A stretch of 64,000 bases of DNA from Channa striata (lineage: Eukaryota; Chordata; Actinopteri; Anabantiformes; Channidae): NCBI GenBank assembly GCA_033026295.1, contig CM065184.1, positions 12,527,501-12,591,500 of the forward strand, given 5' to 3'. Below the pieces are notes generated by a model. That model was not told where the DNA came from. It ran no database searches and worked only from the letters and a program-made list of their open reading frames with translations. Both the position numbers and the translations under genes were made by a program. Numbering within the stretch: the first letter of the stretch is position 1; every line of letters begins with the position of its first letter. Positions 22,122 through 37,100 of the stretch are shown here, one piece after another.

Positions 22122-25100
22122 CTGGCACAGACAGAGAGAGAGAGGAATTTAACTCTGAGGAAATAAACATGTGCAGCCTTTGTAAAGATTACGCAAGAAC
22201 ATTTTTTACAGGCAAACAGAGGGATTTTTTAAAAAAGGTTTGCTTCTTTTTATTAAAAAAAGTCATTTTATGAATTCATTAAGGAGGCACGTTTTAAACT
22301 GTTAGAATTGCCTGTGAACACAAAACTACGTTGGCTTAGTACAAAACTAATATTTGAAAAATGCACGTACGCACTGGAGCTTTAAAAATAAAATGCTTTC
22401 TTATTCTGTGGTTGACATTTATTGTCACTGCAACAAGCTAGTTGGAAGCGCTGGTAGTGGATATGTATTATGTACGAAAGGATCTCTGATTTACCACATA
22501 AGCGGTGTGACTTAAAAGTAACCAACGTGCGGAAAATATGAATCTGCACTTTTTTTTTTTTTACTGGGGCTTTTTATGTTCATGCACTGCATGAAAACAA
22601 AGTGCTGCACCAGAAGTGTCTGGTTTGATCCTGTACAATTTCACATTCAGGGTGATGGCTCAGTCTTTGGGTGTAAATGTTTTTTACTCTTTAATAGTGT
22701 AAAGCAAAGAAGCAATCAAAAATTAATGGGCAAAAACACCAGCAGGATGAATATTCAATCGAGAGGGTGTCAACATTAAGATCTGATAACCCTGTGATCA
22801 TTAAAAAGAGGAAGTCGGTGGTGCGTTTACTCTTGTTGCAGACGACTGCCAGGGGGGTCTCGAGTTCTTTGTAAACTAAATGGCTGGAGAAAGATTAAAC
22901 AAGCAAGCCTAAAACACTTCGATCATTGTGAATTCTGAACAAGAAAAGTGCCAATGGTTGGAGTGTAACACGGCAATTATTTCTTTAAAAATATTCTTAA
23001 CATTACACTCAACAGGAAAAACAACTGCAGCGTTGCGACTTTATTCTTCCAATTTAAACGGGTTATCCAGATTTGATGGCTGCACAGCACTTTATATAAA
23101 AGTTGGACATTTGTGTGTTTCGGTTCAAATCCATCATTAAACCCGCTCCCATATCAACAGCAATAAAACTTTCCGAGCCCCAGATTAACCTTGCAGACAG
23201 AGAAATACTGCTTGAGTATTTGGATCAATACTGTTCCCCGGGTTTGGAGGGAGAGCAGGGTACCCTCAAGGCCTTCGGATCTGCCTCTTCACTTCGGGGG
23301 GAAAAGAGCACTACACCAGGCTTATCAATACTCAAATCCTGGTGAAGAAGAAGTGCCACAGAGAGGCGAGAATCGATTGAACACACTGAGCTTTTCACAG
23401 CTGAAGCCCGAGTGGAGCAGCGCTACTGACAAGTAATTGACACTGACAATCTGACTCTGGATCTGTATCAGGGCTGAGGGCTCAGGCTCCCAGCCTCCCT
23501 GACGAAAGGAAAGAAATGTCTGTAAAACATGAGACTGAGAAGTATTTTACAGGAAACCAGCAGCAATGCCATTGGCTAATGTAACATATAAAGTATGTAG
23601 TGAAACTAGTCCATATCATCAAAACCATAAAATGTTATTTTTGTGATTTATTTGCCTATATCCAGGGTATTAAATTACTTTGCGTCATTATGACGTCGTA
23701 TCTTAATCTAATCACAACACTGCATGATAGTGTAACATGAAGTTTCAACATTTGCATGTACGCCAGCTATTTCACAGCACATACGAGGAAGAAGATCTCA
23801 CGGCATTTTTGTACAAGAAGTGTTCTCTGCCTCACAGAGCACACCGGTGGTGCCCACAGCACTACATGGGCAGAGCTAAACGGGCTTTGATCAAAGGGTT
23901 TGATCAAAAGAAGACACACCACTTGCCCTCTAGCCCTCCATTTTGTACACAGTGGATTCATGGGCAAAATGATGCGGGCCAGGTTTCCTACAAGAATGAG
24001 AGATTTGCAGCGAACATCTACAGTAAAGACTTGAGAGAACAAGAACAAAAGGTGTGGGCTTAAAACCGTGCTGTAGGTAGACTTTCACTTCTTAGCCGTT
24101 CTCTGAGGGGGGCGTTTATTTCGCCATCGCACATATTCAAACACACCTACAGTTTATGTTACATATCCTGTATCAAGGAGGATTTTAAAAACATTTTTTG
24201 GAGAAGTCCAGCTGAAGGTAGTGACTCTCTATACAGTAAATGATCTCTATTTATATATTTAAAAAATTTTGGTTAATTACTCACTAATTCATCCATTCAT
24301 TTTATGAATTTATCTTAAAGCCTTTGCATGCAACTACAACATAAACCTTTTTAATCTACTGCAAACTCCAATATTTAACTATACCCACAACCGCAATTTA
24401 TTTCCCAATAATCAATTAAGTGAATAAAGCATCACAAAAAAAGCTCCCACTGTTTCAAATCAGTGTAATATTTTCACACGTTTGCCCTTTTTATAACCAA
24501 TGTCCAAAACCAAATGATAATCACTTCACAATAATGTAAAACAGAAGAAGAAAGCAATTAATCACATTCTGGAAGCTGTAGCTATTCAGTGATTGGAAGT
24601 TTTTGTTTAAATAAGTGACTCAAATGATTAACAGACTATCTAAATATTTGCTGATTAATTATCTGTCAATCACATCACTAATTTTTGCAGCCCCATATTT
24701 GAATCTGTAAACTACGTCACTACGTGTCAAGTTCCCCTAACAAAATTCTTTAGCTACTACTATTGCAAAATTACTAATTATCTTTGAGTGTGTCCAGCTT
24801 TACTGTTTGTAAATCCTATTAAACCATAAAGCTAATTTCTCCATGTGCCTAAACAACGTGAGTAAGAGAGAAGCCTGTCAATCAATGTCACGCTCACTCA
24901 CCGGGTTCCTCCTCATGGCCCCTCCCACCGCCCGCACCGCTCTGGGGTTTCCCGCCATCTCAGCGAGGCGTTTGTACGACACCGTCTCTCCAAACTTCAC
25001 GTCCTTCAGAAGTACCTGCAACACGCGGCTGGTGAAGGCGTCTTCACCACAAAGCAGAGGACAGAGTGGAAGAGAGAGAACAGACAGGCAGACGGTCCCT

Positions 25101-28100
25101 TATATAATCAATCAAACTCAGACAGCTGACTGAGCGCTGATGACAGCTTACCACAATGTCAATTATAATCTTTTAATAACAAACTAATGTTCCAAGTGAA
25201 ATGTTTGTCATGTCATCACAACATTTTGATCCACTTAATAGTTTGTCATATTGTCCAAACACACGCGTTTCAGGTCTAACTCTTCTTCTGTGATCCTCTC
25301 TTTTCTTCTTTACGAGGCTCATTAAACAACTAAATACAAAGTAGTCACTCCATTTGACCTTAAAACTAGTATTAACATGCTACAGACGATGATATGAGAA
25401 AATTATTTCTATGGCATAAAAATCTAGGTTATGCTTTGAAAGGTCACAGCTAAAATTAAAAAAGTTCGCTCCTTCATTTAAAAGGATTAAGAGAGGCCAA
25501 AAAGACTGCAAATCTGCTCCAGATTTTTAATAATAATAATTTGAATGTTGCACAGCATTTGTGGCAGTGGGATGACTTTGAGGTTAATCAGACCAATTTG
25601 TCCTTTTAATTGCTTTCTATTCAGAGTAGATTCATTATATCATCTTCACTTAAATGGCGGAATTCTTCAAATCATCTGCAGCTTAACCGACCACATTAAC
25701 GGCTCTGATTTCATTAGCACTTTAGCAGTAGAATTATCTTTATTCTGGATTACCAGGCAGTCAGTGAGAGACATGTTTGTCTAGCTGTGATTGCTAAAGA
25801 CGAGGGGAAAGTATTTGAAGCATCCCAAAACCTTTAGACATTGATGCACTGGGCTTTTGTAGCAAGTGAACAACACTTTTTTTTTTTTTTTTTTGTGCAG
25901 AGAGAACAAGATGGGGAACAATAGTCTCGTTATCAAGAGGGGGTGAAATTCTTCTACTATATACATGTACTCAGTCATGAAAATTCAATTAGTGATCTCC
26001 CATTCTCTCTCATTTATATGGTCTAAGAGAGCACATGACAAGTGATCTATGAGAAATCCCTCTAAATTGGCATTGTGTGAAAACATGTCACACCCCTGTC
26101 TCTCTTCTACAGAGTGAACATCTTTTGCTCCCCAGGCTCCCTCGCTACCTTATAGTCACTCTCCGCTACACAAAGCCACGCGAACAAGGCAATTTGCCTA
26201 AACTGGGGGGAATAAGTGTAAAACCTAAAGGGGATACGTTTGATTGATGCGCACCCATGTGAGTTCTTTGTCTTGAACAAGGCCCGTAGGTACTGTTTAA
26301 TAATTTTTCAGGTAATAATCACGCTGTCAACGAGATGACGGGCTCTTATGCAGACAGACTTAATGTTATGAGGAGATACAATACACCCCTGAAATTCCTT
26401 TTATGCACTATTCTCACTGATGAAGCTTGGAGCTGGCCACATTACGTGCATGGTACATATTGATAACGCATTGTCACCAGCGGGTAGACGACAACTTGCC
26501 CAGACTGCGACTTTGACAAATCCCTGCTGATCAAAACGGCATCGACAAACAACCAAAGTCCGCGTCAGACCAGCACACACTGCTGAGCGCTCTGGCCTAC
26601 GAGCCGACCAAGCAACAAGCTGCCGCGCTGTTTACACCTTTTACAAATCCTGCGCAGCTGTTTCTCCTGGACGGTTTCGCATCTCCAACAGTCACGGACA
26701 AAAACAAGTGTCTGTGCTTTTATCTGCACATACAGAGGTTAAAGAACTTTGCCCTCATCAGTGTCAGTGACAGAGACTCCACGCGGGTCACTCGAGGTGA
26801 CCAGCAATGATTTCGAGAGCGGTCCCCTAGCCCCATACTTCATAAAGAGCCTAATACGGTGTGTCTGGGGTCAGGACCCTCTTTAGATCGGGGTGCAGTG
26901 ATGTCAATTGTTTAAATAAAAGTTGAGAGGATCCACTTACATGTTTACAGACATCCCATAATTATGTCACAGGCCATTACCTACCACAAGGCCAGGTGGC
27001 AGGTCCACGGCAGAGACAGATTGACCCGGAGTAAAATTGAAAAAAGTGATTATGAACGTATTGACATGTGATTGATTAACTCATAATTTGTTGTATGAGA
27101 GCAATTTGAAAGGAAAATTAAAAAAACAATAAACTAAATTCCATCCGCCCTGCTAATGACAGATTTGGAGAGATGACTTCCAGCTGTCAGTCACCTCATA
27201 CATGGTTGTGAGGGTAAAAAGACAATAGTAGAAATGCAGCTACCTCATTATCCTTTGTGTTTAATGGGAGGGAAGACTTTGACTCTCAGTCAAAGTGTCT
27301 CTTGAGTCTGGAGGGATCCATACTTTTGAAGGCTGACGGGGTGCTGATGATTCTCTGATTATTCGATATTCTGAAAACGTTCATTTCCCTAATTCCTCTC
27401 CACATCACAGGGGCGAGTCCTGGTGAGTGTCTCATCTCACCCTGCGCTGTGCACAGGGGGAGGTTCAGGCTCCTGCAGGAACACAGTCATTTGGGCTTTG
27501 AAGAGTGCCCTTCCCCCCTTTTGCCTGGCCCCCTCCCTACACATTCCCCGCGCCGCTTACCGAACTAAGATCCTCTCGTCTGTTACATATGGATGTATAA
27601 TTAATGAGATAAGAATATGCATCGTTTTAAGAACCCACAACAGTGTCTGTGTTTTTTCTGAGGGGGGCGAATGTGAATGTCACTGAGCACGACACACGCG
27701 CACGCACTTGCAATTCCTCTACCCCTGACGACCAAACTCCTGTGTGATGTTGAGCATGACAATCAGACAGTATAGAAAACTGCACCTTGCGTCTCCTTTC
27801 ATGTCACCTCTGTTGTGCACGTATGTCGTGACAGTTAATATGAAAAGTGGCTTGTTTTGTCAGAAATGTGTAAATAAACATGGCAACACTTCAAGTGAAG
27901 GTCACAACTCAATATTACATGACAAGTGCTGCGAGAGCGCTGACGCGTTCAGGTTCTCCCACAAGATAACTGAACAAACAAAAGTTGGTTGTCGCACATT
28001 GTAATGACCTGATTAAACTTGTATTTTTTCCCAGGCAGGCAGCGGCTGCATGACTAGATCGAGTAGGAATTTGTACAGCAGTAAGTATTCCTTAATATTT

Positions 28101-31100
28101 GTGAATCAACAAGCAAAAAAAAAAAAAAAAAAAACAAAACCTTCTATTTTCCTCCCTCAAAAGACAAATACTCTAGATGCTCACATTTAACATTTTTATA
28201 CTGGTTTGGCCTATGGTTCTGACTTTAGAGAGCAATCTAAGCCTAAACCCTGTATTTACTGAGCCCCAAAACAACAGGCGAGGGAGAGAGGTGGAACACA
28301 GCACAATCACCTATTCAGATCAGGTACTAATGAAGAATTCCATCTATCCTGAAATTTAATTAAAACCCCAAAGACTTCAGATGAGATGCGATTTGAAAGA
28401 GCCTGGGGCTGGTACACAAGCACTTGGTGGCGAAGGGAATCACACTGAAAGTTGATATCGTAATTGGTCCTGATGTATTTCTGCATTGCCTTTGCGGGAG
28501 CGTGGGACTCATAGCTGTATACAGGGTCTCGATGGAGTACCTGCTCATTGAAAATGCCATCACTCAAGCACTGCAGATCTGCATGAAATTAGAGAGCAAC
28601 TAAGGCCTGATTGCAGGGGAAGAGAGGCACAATTGTTAAATGCATATATTAAGAGTTATTTTTTTTTTCTGTGTAGGTGTGCTTCTGGGTCTAAATGAGC
28701 ACTTCTGTAAATCTGAGTCAAAATGCAACGAGTGTGTCTCCGTTTGACAAAGAAATAGTTTGTAATTGTTTCGAAAATGGCATGAGGACGAGAAGTTTAC
28801 CATTTCGAAAATGAGTCGTCAGGCTGCGAATATTGTTTGTTTCCTCGAAACAGAAAACACTAGGGATAATTAATTCTTCTTTTTTTTTTTGTCACCGCCT
28901 TCAATTATTTAATCTGCAGTCACAACCACCAGTCACTAATTGTCCATTTTTCGGGGGGCTTTCTTTTTATTCGCCCTAGGTGAGTGGTCAAGCCAACAAT
29001 AAGCTCATTCAAACTTTACCACCATTCACATGTTCTCATTAAAAAAAAAAAGCTTCCTGTCTGAAAATGTCAAGAGTGGAATTCGATCAGTTTCAAAGAA
29101 TGTGCCAAGAATCATGGAAAAGCTTGCCAAGACTAACACGCGTGGTAAGAGCTGCCACAGATTACTGAACCAAGTTACAGCTCTGTGTTCTGTTCTCTCT
29201 CCTTCGCTCACCCACTCACTCGCGTTTTCTCTGCTCTGGCTCTCTTCTTTTTCTCTCTCTCTCCATCTCTCTCAGCCATAAAATACTTCATTATAACACA
29301 GTGAGCCAGTGAGTGTAAGTGATGTAACTGACAATTAAGAGTGAAAGCCTGATCCCAGTCATGGCTCTGCAAATATTTATCCATGACAGACCTCCTTGCA
29401 GGGCGGGGTGGTGAAAGGCAGGGAGCGGGAGACTCCCAGTGGTCTGTGGCTCACTGAAGTACGCCTGGAGCCATTCAACACAGCGCCGCAACTCGGGGCT
29501 CGTTTCTGCCAGGCTATCGTTGACCACACAGCTCAGGGGGGCCTCGCTGCTCCTGTGAGGGATATAAGACAGGATGGGGAGGTGAGGTGGGGATCAGAGG
29601 TGCAATCATAACACCCAATCCTTGGTTGAACAGTGCTAAAATATGTCACAAGAGTGTAATAACATGCCACGGGTGACACAGATGCAGGATGACATAATTT
29701 GGTGAGTTGAAACTGAAGTTGTTAATCACGACGTGTTTAAAATGTTATATACTTAAGTGTGACTCCCCTGCAACAAATATCGGAGCAGTGAAAGACAGAA
29801 TGATGCTCGAGTAAATATGAAGACAGTAATCCAGATATGGTTTACAGTAGATATATATTTATATGAAGTGCAGCGTGAGTATAAAAGAAAACACTGTCAG
29901 GTCATAAGAAACGGTGCTAACAGTTTATTTCAAACTTTAAGTAAGCAGAACCAGTTTCTGGGAAAAAAAAAAAAAAGTTTTCAAAAATCTTGCAGCTGTT
30001 ACGGGAAAAAGTTAACAGGGCAGCGTTAACAACAGTTTCAACTTTGCAGGGGTCTAGTTTATAGTTCATGACAAGAATAAATGGATTTTTTGGCCAGAGC
30101 GGTGCTGGCCAGCAAAGCTCTGCACTTGGACGTGCATCTTAGCATGAGGAGATGCTTGGAGGAATTTGCCGATGGTTGAGTTGGCATCACTTAACAGCTG
30201 AATTTCCCTCCGCTGCTGACCACCCCCCAGGTCAATGCAAGCAGACTGACCCATATTTGACACTTAAAGACCCTACTGGGAAGGTCCTCTCTTAGCATGT
30301 GCATTACTGCAAAGTGGACCTCAAGCTGTGTTGAGGATCTAAAGCAGCTCACCAATTCCATTAACTGGTGTACAGGACTTATAAATAAATAATTTCACCA
30401 TTTAAGTGCCCCTTTTTCAAAATTGGCTTATCCTGTATAGTATTAATAATAGACATTTACTTTGTTAAACACACAGACCGTCTCCCTCCTGCCTGCCGTA
30501 ACAAGACGGCCCTAAAGTGTTTTTACACTTGTGCAGGTCACAGTTTGAGCAACATTTTATATTGGACATGTGAAGCTGAGGTTTACTGGAGTGTTATGAC
30601 TGAGCAGTCCAGTTTTCAGAGAACTGCTCTGCCTGCTAGTTTGTGCCTGTGTGATGAAAATCTCCTGGGTGCCGTTTAACAGTGGGTGTAAATACAGTAA
30701 AAGGTGTAAATACTCTCATTTCTAAATAAACCACACAGCAGTTTATAGTTGAGTGGTGAGAAGTCGGAAACCCACCGCCGAGTCCTGTGCTGAGACCCGC
30801 TCAAACAATGGCCATGGCTCATGGCAATCTCTGTCGGCATGGGTGAGTGCCCAGCCAGCCCCTACTTGTCATTGTCTCTCCTTTCCATCCCTCCCCTCCT
30901 CTTCTTCCCCCAACCTCTCCCTCCTCATTTCCCCCTCTCTATTTCTCTATCCTCCCACTCCAGCTCTTTTGGCTCCCCACCACACACCCACCATCCCCCC
31001 ACCTCTTCTTTCTCTCAGCAAGGATCTTCAGGCCACGGTTCCCTCTCTATACCCCACCATCCCCTCCACACCCAGTGCACCCCCTCCCACCACCACCCCC

Positions 31101-34100
31101 TCTACCACCCCCCCACCCCCCCTCCTCCTCTCTGAGAGGATGTTCCAGCCGCTGCACACTGACAGCTCGGGGATATTGTGTGTGGAAATGTTCCTGTTGG
31201 ACCCGCAGGCCCTTACAATCTACCGGACAAAGGCTAGAGCACCTTTGCTTAAGGCTTGGCACCTTTGACCTCCAACTCACACTTCAGACTTGTCACCATG
31301 GCTAATTTTCCACTCCCCGTAGCCTTTCGTTATGGATGCATCCGCTTTTAAGGTGTTTTGAGTGATACAACATTGACAGTAGTAAAAGTTAATGCAATGC
31401 AGTACATGTTATGGCCGGTAAACAACACTGAAATAAATAAATAAAGGTGGAACAACATCAGTCGAGCTGAAGTCTGTCACCTCTGGGTGCGATGGGGGAT
31501 TGTTTCTAAAGAGCATGTGGGCAGTGGAGATGTAGCTCCTGTGCTGACAACATTTCCAGCTGCTTCAGTGAATTCCAACTCAAGAAGCACGTATGATCTT
31601 TATAGAGAGCAGGCTGACACATTAGAACTTGTGCCTTGCAAATGAGAGATTAGAGATACGTAATAAATGTCAGTATTTGCAGAGATACTTTTAAAGGCAG
31701 AGCAATTTTTGAATGGTCTTTAAGCAAATGCAATGTAAATGTAAAAAAAAATAAAAAATAAACATATAGGTTTAACTGGTGATAGATGGACAATATCTCA
31801 TGTGTTTAAGCGTGAATAAACAAATCGATAAACAGTTGTCATTTATTATCTTTTTACTAGTTAAAATCACATTTTTTCCATGTACTTGAGGCGTTTACTA
31901 TTTCATCACAGGTAAAGAAATAAACTAATTTCCAACTCGCCTGGACCTGCTGCACTAAAAAGAATATTTCCCTTGATAGAAGATTTTGATTTGAGAAAAT
32001 TTCTAATATTGTGCTCCTGTCACAATCAATTTCCAATTACCATAAATCATTGCTGCGTAAAGTGGGAGTCATTTGGAGTTCTACCTATTTGCCGACTCTA
32101 ATATAAAGAATGAATTGAGCATTTATATAATGTTGGAGGTTATTTCATTCAACGTGGAACAAACAATCAAAGCAGACAAAGTTGGGAAAAAAGAGAATAG
32201 TTGACATTAAAGTCATCAACTTCCTTTGGCATATTCTGGTTCTCTAGTTGTTCAAGACTTCAGTGAGACTTTTTCTATCAGCCGCAGACGCAAGAATGAA
32301 ACAGGTTAACCACAGGATCTAATTGAAAGGAATCTGGCGAAGGGTGTAATGGTATATTGCACAAAAAGGGGAAAAACTCAGAACTCAAGCCTCCATCCTG
32401 TGAAGCGTGATGGCGCTCATCCTGACTCGATTGGCTGTCACTTTTGACACAGCCTGCCAGAGTTCTCCTTCACCGATCATGGGTAACATGGCGGGTCAGA
32501 GGATGAAATAGAAAAGGCCAAGAGCAGTCCAATATTTTCCTCAGCCTTATAGCTGCAGATACTTAACTCACAGACGTCAAAGACTCAAGAGAGCATGAAA
32601 AAAGCCTAAAATGACTGTCTAAAAAGGGAAAAAAATACAGCATGTCTCTATGAATGTCAAGATCCTGATGGTCTCTGAGCCAAAGGCTGTGATACAATTG
32701 TAAGCCACTTGTTCAATGCAGCTCGTTCAACCATTTGAAGATCATTCAGATGCCTATCTGGCTACTGCGGCACTGAAGTCGGGAGCTGTTAGAGTGGTAA
32801 GCTGTAAGGAATGCTTTCTATTCTGTGGTGAGGCGCACGTTTTGTGCTCCGCCGTTTCAAAATAAAAACAACTGGGCCGGGTAAACTGCTCTCTAGATAT
32901 CCAGCAACTCTTATTAGCAAATGTCCACCAAAGAGGCTGCAACACTCAATCCAATACATAAAGGTGGTGGTAAAATACTGCAGAGTAGGCAACAAGGCAC
33001 ACAACAATTAGGTCTTCTCCCAACTGGCTAGCCACAGGAGTCAGTGAAGGCATGTATTACCAGAGCCTTAACTCTTACTCCATTATGTAGTGTATCCACA
33101 CCCCGACGCAGCAATGTTTATCTACAACAGACTACTGAGCAGTTTCAAATAGCGTTTTTAGCCTCTATTCTCAAGTGCCACAGTAAGAGATTCCAATTAC
33201 CCGAATGGTAAGGAGCCAGTGAGGGAGGCATAAAGTACATTAGGGATCCCCTGTAACTGCAGGGACCTTTTAGAGCCTCAACTGAAGAGGGCCGAGAGAC
33301 TGGGGGGACAGTGACCCTGCATGGATAGCCTCTGTCAAAATTTGACCACGTCAAGCACAAAGGCATTATGGGAATCCAGTGTCACCAAGTCCTAATTACT
33401 GTCTGTGTTCAGAGCAAATTACTGCCTTGTTCCTCTGATTAGCGAGGAGGCTAATCTTCACCTGTGTACGCCAGCACTGCTGAGGGCCCTTGAGTGTTAG
33501 CGCTTCGTCTTCTGTAATTTATTTTTAAATCAGTGCCCGCTCCCAGGAGTTTTGAGTGTTTTGTTGTGAACCGCTTACCATGATCCCCACCACCGCCCCC
33601 TCACCCCTAAATCCTTGACTAAATCCTTGTTTGGTGCCGCAGGAAGATAAGCAAGAACAACACTTGGGCATAATTGACTCGTACTCCTCTCCAAGATGTC
33701 AGAGTGGAATCATCTCTCTGCATATTGCCTTAGTATGTCACACACCGTACACTTCTGCATGTTGCAGATATAGAATCCAATCAAGTTCTAAAACAAACTA
33801 GCACAACACTCGCGCCGCAAAACTTCCCGGTCGACGACGGGGGGGAAAAAAACAACCGCAGGAGCTGCTTTTAGCAGCATCTCTACAGCGAGAGGTAACT
33901 CTCGCTCGGCTCCCGTCCTCACCCTGGAGGTTCTGCTTTAGAAACCACAACATTTGCAGATTTTCATCTGACTGAACGACAGCGTCTCGTCTGTGTGGGG
34001 CAGTTTACAGGTAGTGTGTTACACAGGTGTTGGTTTACACAGGAAATGGCACATGCAGCCTGATTGGGACGGTCTCAAGAGACGCAGGCATAAACATAGA

Positions 34101-37100
34101 GCACAGATGGGTCCAAGGGCCAGAGGGAGCAGCACCTTAATGAATACGCAGCTGAGTACTACACTTCACAACATGCAAAACAATATTCTAAGGCCGTAGT
34201 GAAAAATAGAACAAAAATCATCTGAATATCATTACACAATGAATAATTCATAGCATTTCTAAAGGGACCACGTCAAAAAAAGTCTCCCTTCTGCTTTACT
34301 GATGATTCCATTCAATATCTCAGCAGATCACTGTTTGTATGACAAAGCATTTTAGCGAGAAATGTAAGCAGTTTATTTAGCGCACTGTTCTGCATTTAGA
34401 GATAGCAAAAAAAAAGTCATCTAAATGCATAAAAAAATTATATGTTAGACTAAATATAACAGAACCCAAAGAGACAAAAAAAGTGACACACACACACACA
34501 CACACACAAGCGGATGAGAGGGATAAATTACAGCGGAAAAAACAAGCAAGTTGTTGAAATGGCTTTTTCCAGTTTGACCACATCGGCCCGCAAATAGGAA
34601 ACACGTCTGCCGTACTACTATTCAGTGTGAACTAGGACATTGATTCACAACACTACACGAGTGTGAGAGAAACGATAAAAGCATCACCTCAGATATTTCA
34701 CACTAGTGTTGCTAGTGTGTAAAAGCTGTTGCGACAGCTTGGGTATTAGGGCTAGATAGATGGAAAATGTCTGGCTGCTTATGAATGCCAATGTGAGTGG
34801 GGTGACGGGTTTGACACAACAACACTCCACCTCAGAACAATTAGGCTGTTCTCAGGCTCCATCCAGTGTTGTCAGTGATAATGGAAAGCTGTGAGGATAA
34901 CTGGTGATAAATAGACTTTAACACCCTCCTCCTTAAGAGCAATGCAGTCCTGCAGTCCTCTCGTATGCTTAACTAATCATGACCATGGCCGGCAAATTCA
35001 TACAAAAGACTAATTACTGTTGTACTTCACTTCAGTCTCAGAGGCCTCTTATATAAGGACTAGGGGGTTCTCTTGCCTCCTTTCTCCTCTTGATGGGTAT
35101 TTTTTACAAGTAGGCCTCATGCTAGACAAAAGCGTTTAAAAATTTGGTGATTGCTTTCATCCGCTTTAATTACATTCAGAAATGGCATTTCTGCCACATA
35201 ATACACCTCTATTGTTTCAGAATTATCTGGCTTGGGGAGTAAAATCTACAATATTTGACGATGCTCCCGAGCTAAATCGCCTCTTGAAATTGAAATATGC
35301 TGCTGAAATACAAAATAAAAAGCCAGCCTTTGCTGCTGATATACTGGAAGCTCCTTGGCTTTCTGCAGAATGCTATTATTATGCATATCCAGGTAGAAAG
35401 TTAATTAACCCAAAGCTTAAGCTAATTATGGTAGCAGAATGCTATCAACCAAACGCTTTCAGTCAGACAGCTGTCCAGAATTTCATTTGCTAATCATTTG
35501 TCTTTTGCCGGAGCATATGGTACATTTCCCCGCTATCGCAGCAACAACAAACAGATGAAAATCATTAACTAAAAACAATGTGCAATGTGAAAAATCAGAC
35601 ACAGATTTATAAGGCTTTGTGTCAGAGAATAAAGGCGGATTTATGGCCTGGGAAATATAATGATAATTTTTGGTTTTAGCCACTTAGGATTTTAAACACA
35701 TCACGTGACCCAAGTGTGCTGGGAATTCAGATGCACAAATATATTGTTTATATCTATATGCTAATGAGACAGAATGTTTATCCGTGTAAAATTAATTACA
35801 ATTTTCTATAGGAGCATATGCAAAGAGCTTGTTCGTAACAATTTTTAGCTTCTAGCCCATTTTGTGCCTGTTTTTCTTCCAACACAATATTTTCATACTG
35901 TTAAAAGTAGAAATCCCTCAGCTCAGAATTAAATCAATTATTTTCCGAGAAATGCTTCATGCATTATTTTTTTTTTCTTTTCATAAAAACACATCACACT
36001 GGCTGTTAAAGGGTGATTGATATAAGCATTGCCTCGCGACATTATCAGGCAATAAAGGCTACTCAGGTTCTAATGCAACATGTCATACACAGGCTCCTGT
36101 AGTACATTTCTATTGAGGACCTCACAAGCTAAATTGCTTTTTTCCTGCTCCCCCACATCTCAGCCAGCTTGACAGACAAATTGATCAAAGCACTGTAAAA
36201 TAATATGCTCACAAAATGTCTCGGGGCAGGAGTCCAGCCCTTTTTTCATTTTTCACCCTAATAAAAAAGTGCTCTATGATTTCCTCTGTATTATGTGTCT
36301 GTGCTCCGCGTGAGAGGCAAGAAGTATCATATTTCAGATAATAGTAATCTCCTGTAAACAAAATGCACGTCATTTTTCTGTGAACGCTGAGGCCATGCTA
36401 AAAAACTAAAGGGGGGAAAAGCTGGTTAACAGGGAGGCTGGTGCGTAGGGCCCCAACAGGGGTTGTTGAGATGTAATGAATTTGTTCATCTGATGGTGCC
36501 TTCAGGGCTGTCGTTAGACTGGCAGAGGAGGTTGATTTCAGGAAATGTTCCTAAGATCAGTTAGGAAGCAAAAGGGGCTTGAGACATTTCTATTAGAAAG
36601 AGCTGACGGTCATGGTGTGTAAGCAATACTTCAAGGGCGTTTATGTAGCCATAATGGCATTTATCAATAACTATCTATCAATGCCACAAATGCTTTTGTT
36701 GCTGCTCGGGCTGTTCCAACAGCGGCCAACAGTGAATTCTGAAAAACAAACATGGTCTCATAAGCCTTCAAAGCTTCGACTCGCTCACTAATATCTACTG
36801 CAGGTCTGCCTTTATGTTATGCATAGATGTTATCTATTTCCCTTATCCAAAATGTGCTCTTAGAGATCATTTATCACACTGACTTCCTAAGCCGGTGCCA
36901 CACCACATCCAAAGCTGGAAAGAACCTTGTTTAGTATGTCATAAATAAATCAATGGAAATGGCTGATCTGAACTATTACTGCTACAGGCCGGCTTTTGTG
37001 AGATCTACATGTAAAGCCGCTTGCAAAGATAAGCCTATATTTTGTCACTTTATCTCGCCTCCCTTAATGCCTGTTTACATTGCATTACTCCATATATCTG

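Larger units (their letters stand above)
25042..29391 (-). other. mgmt: mgmt intron 3
   Basis: A 4.3 kb intron (GTCTGT donor at 29391, AG acceptor at 25042-25043) with no exon recognised. It contains poly-T (25878-25894) and poly-A (28116-28134) runs. A mixed-composition, repeat-free stretch (26440-26900) looks like regulatory DNA. Confidence 0.8.

Noticed and set aside
23121..23131. GGTTCAAATCC, a match to the tRNA B-box
   Set aside because: The flanks do not form a T-arm stem, and no A-box or acceptor stem is present at the right distance.
30753..31305. Overlapping Pro/Ser-rich open frames (up to 171 codons)
   Set aside because: They arise because a C/T-only tract contains no stop codons in several frames at once. 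Composition alone explains them.
35182..35493. 104-codon open frame with a protein-like composition
   Set aside because: Lies in mgmt intron 2, has no splice signals or homologue I can name, and sits in sequence that looks like a conserved non-coding element. Kept as possible regulatory DNA instead.
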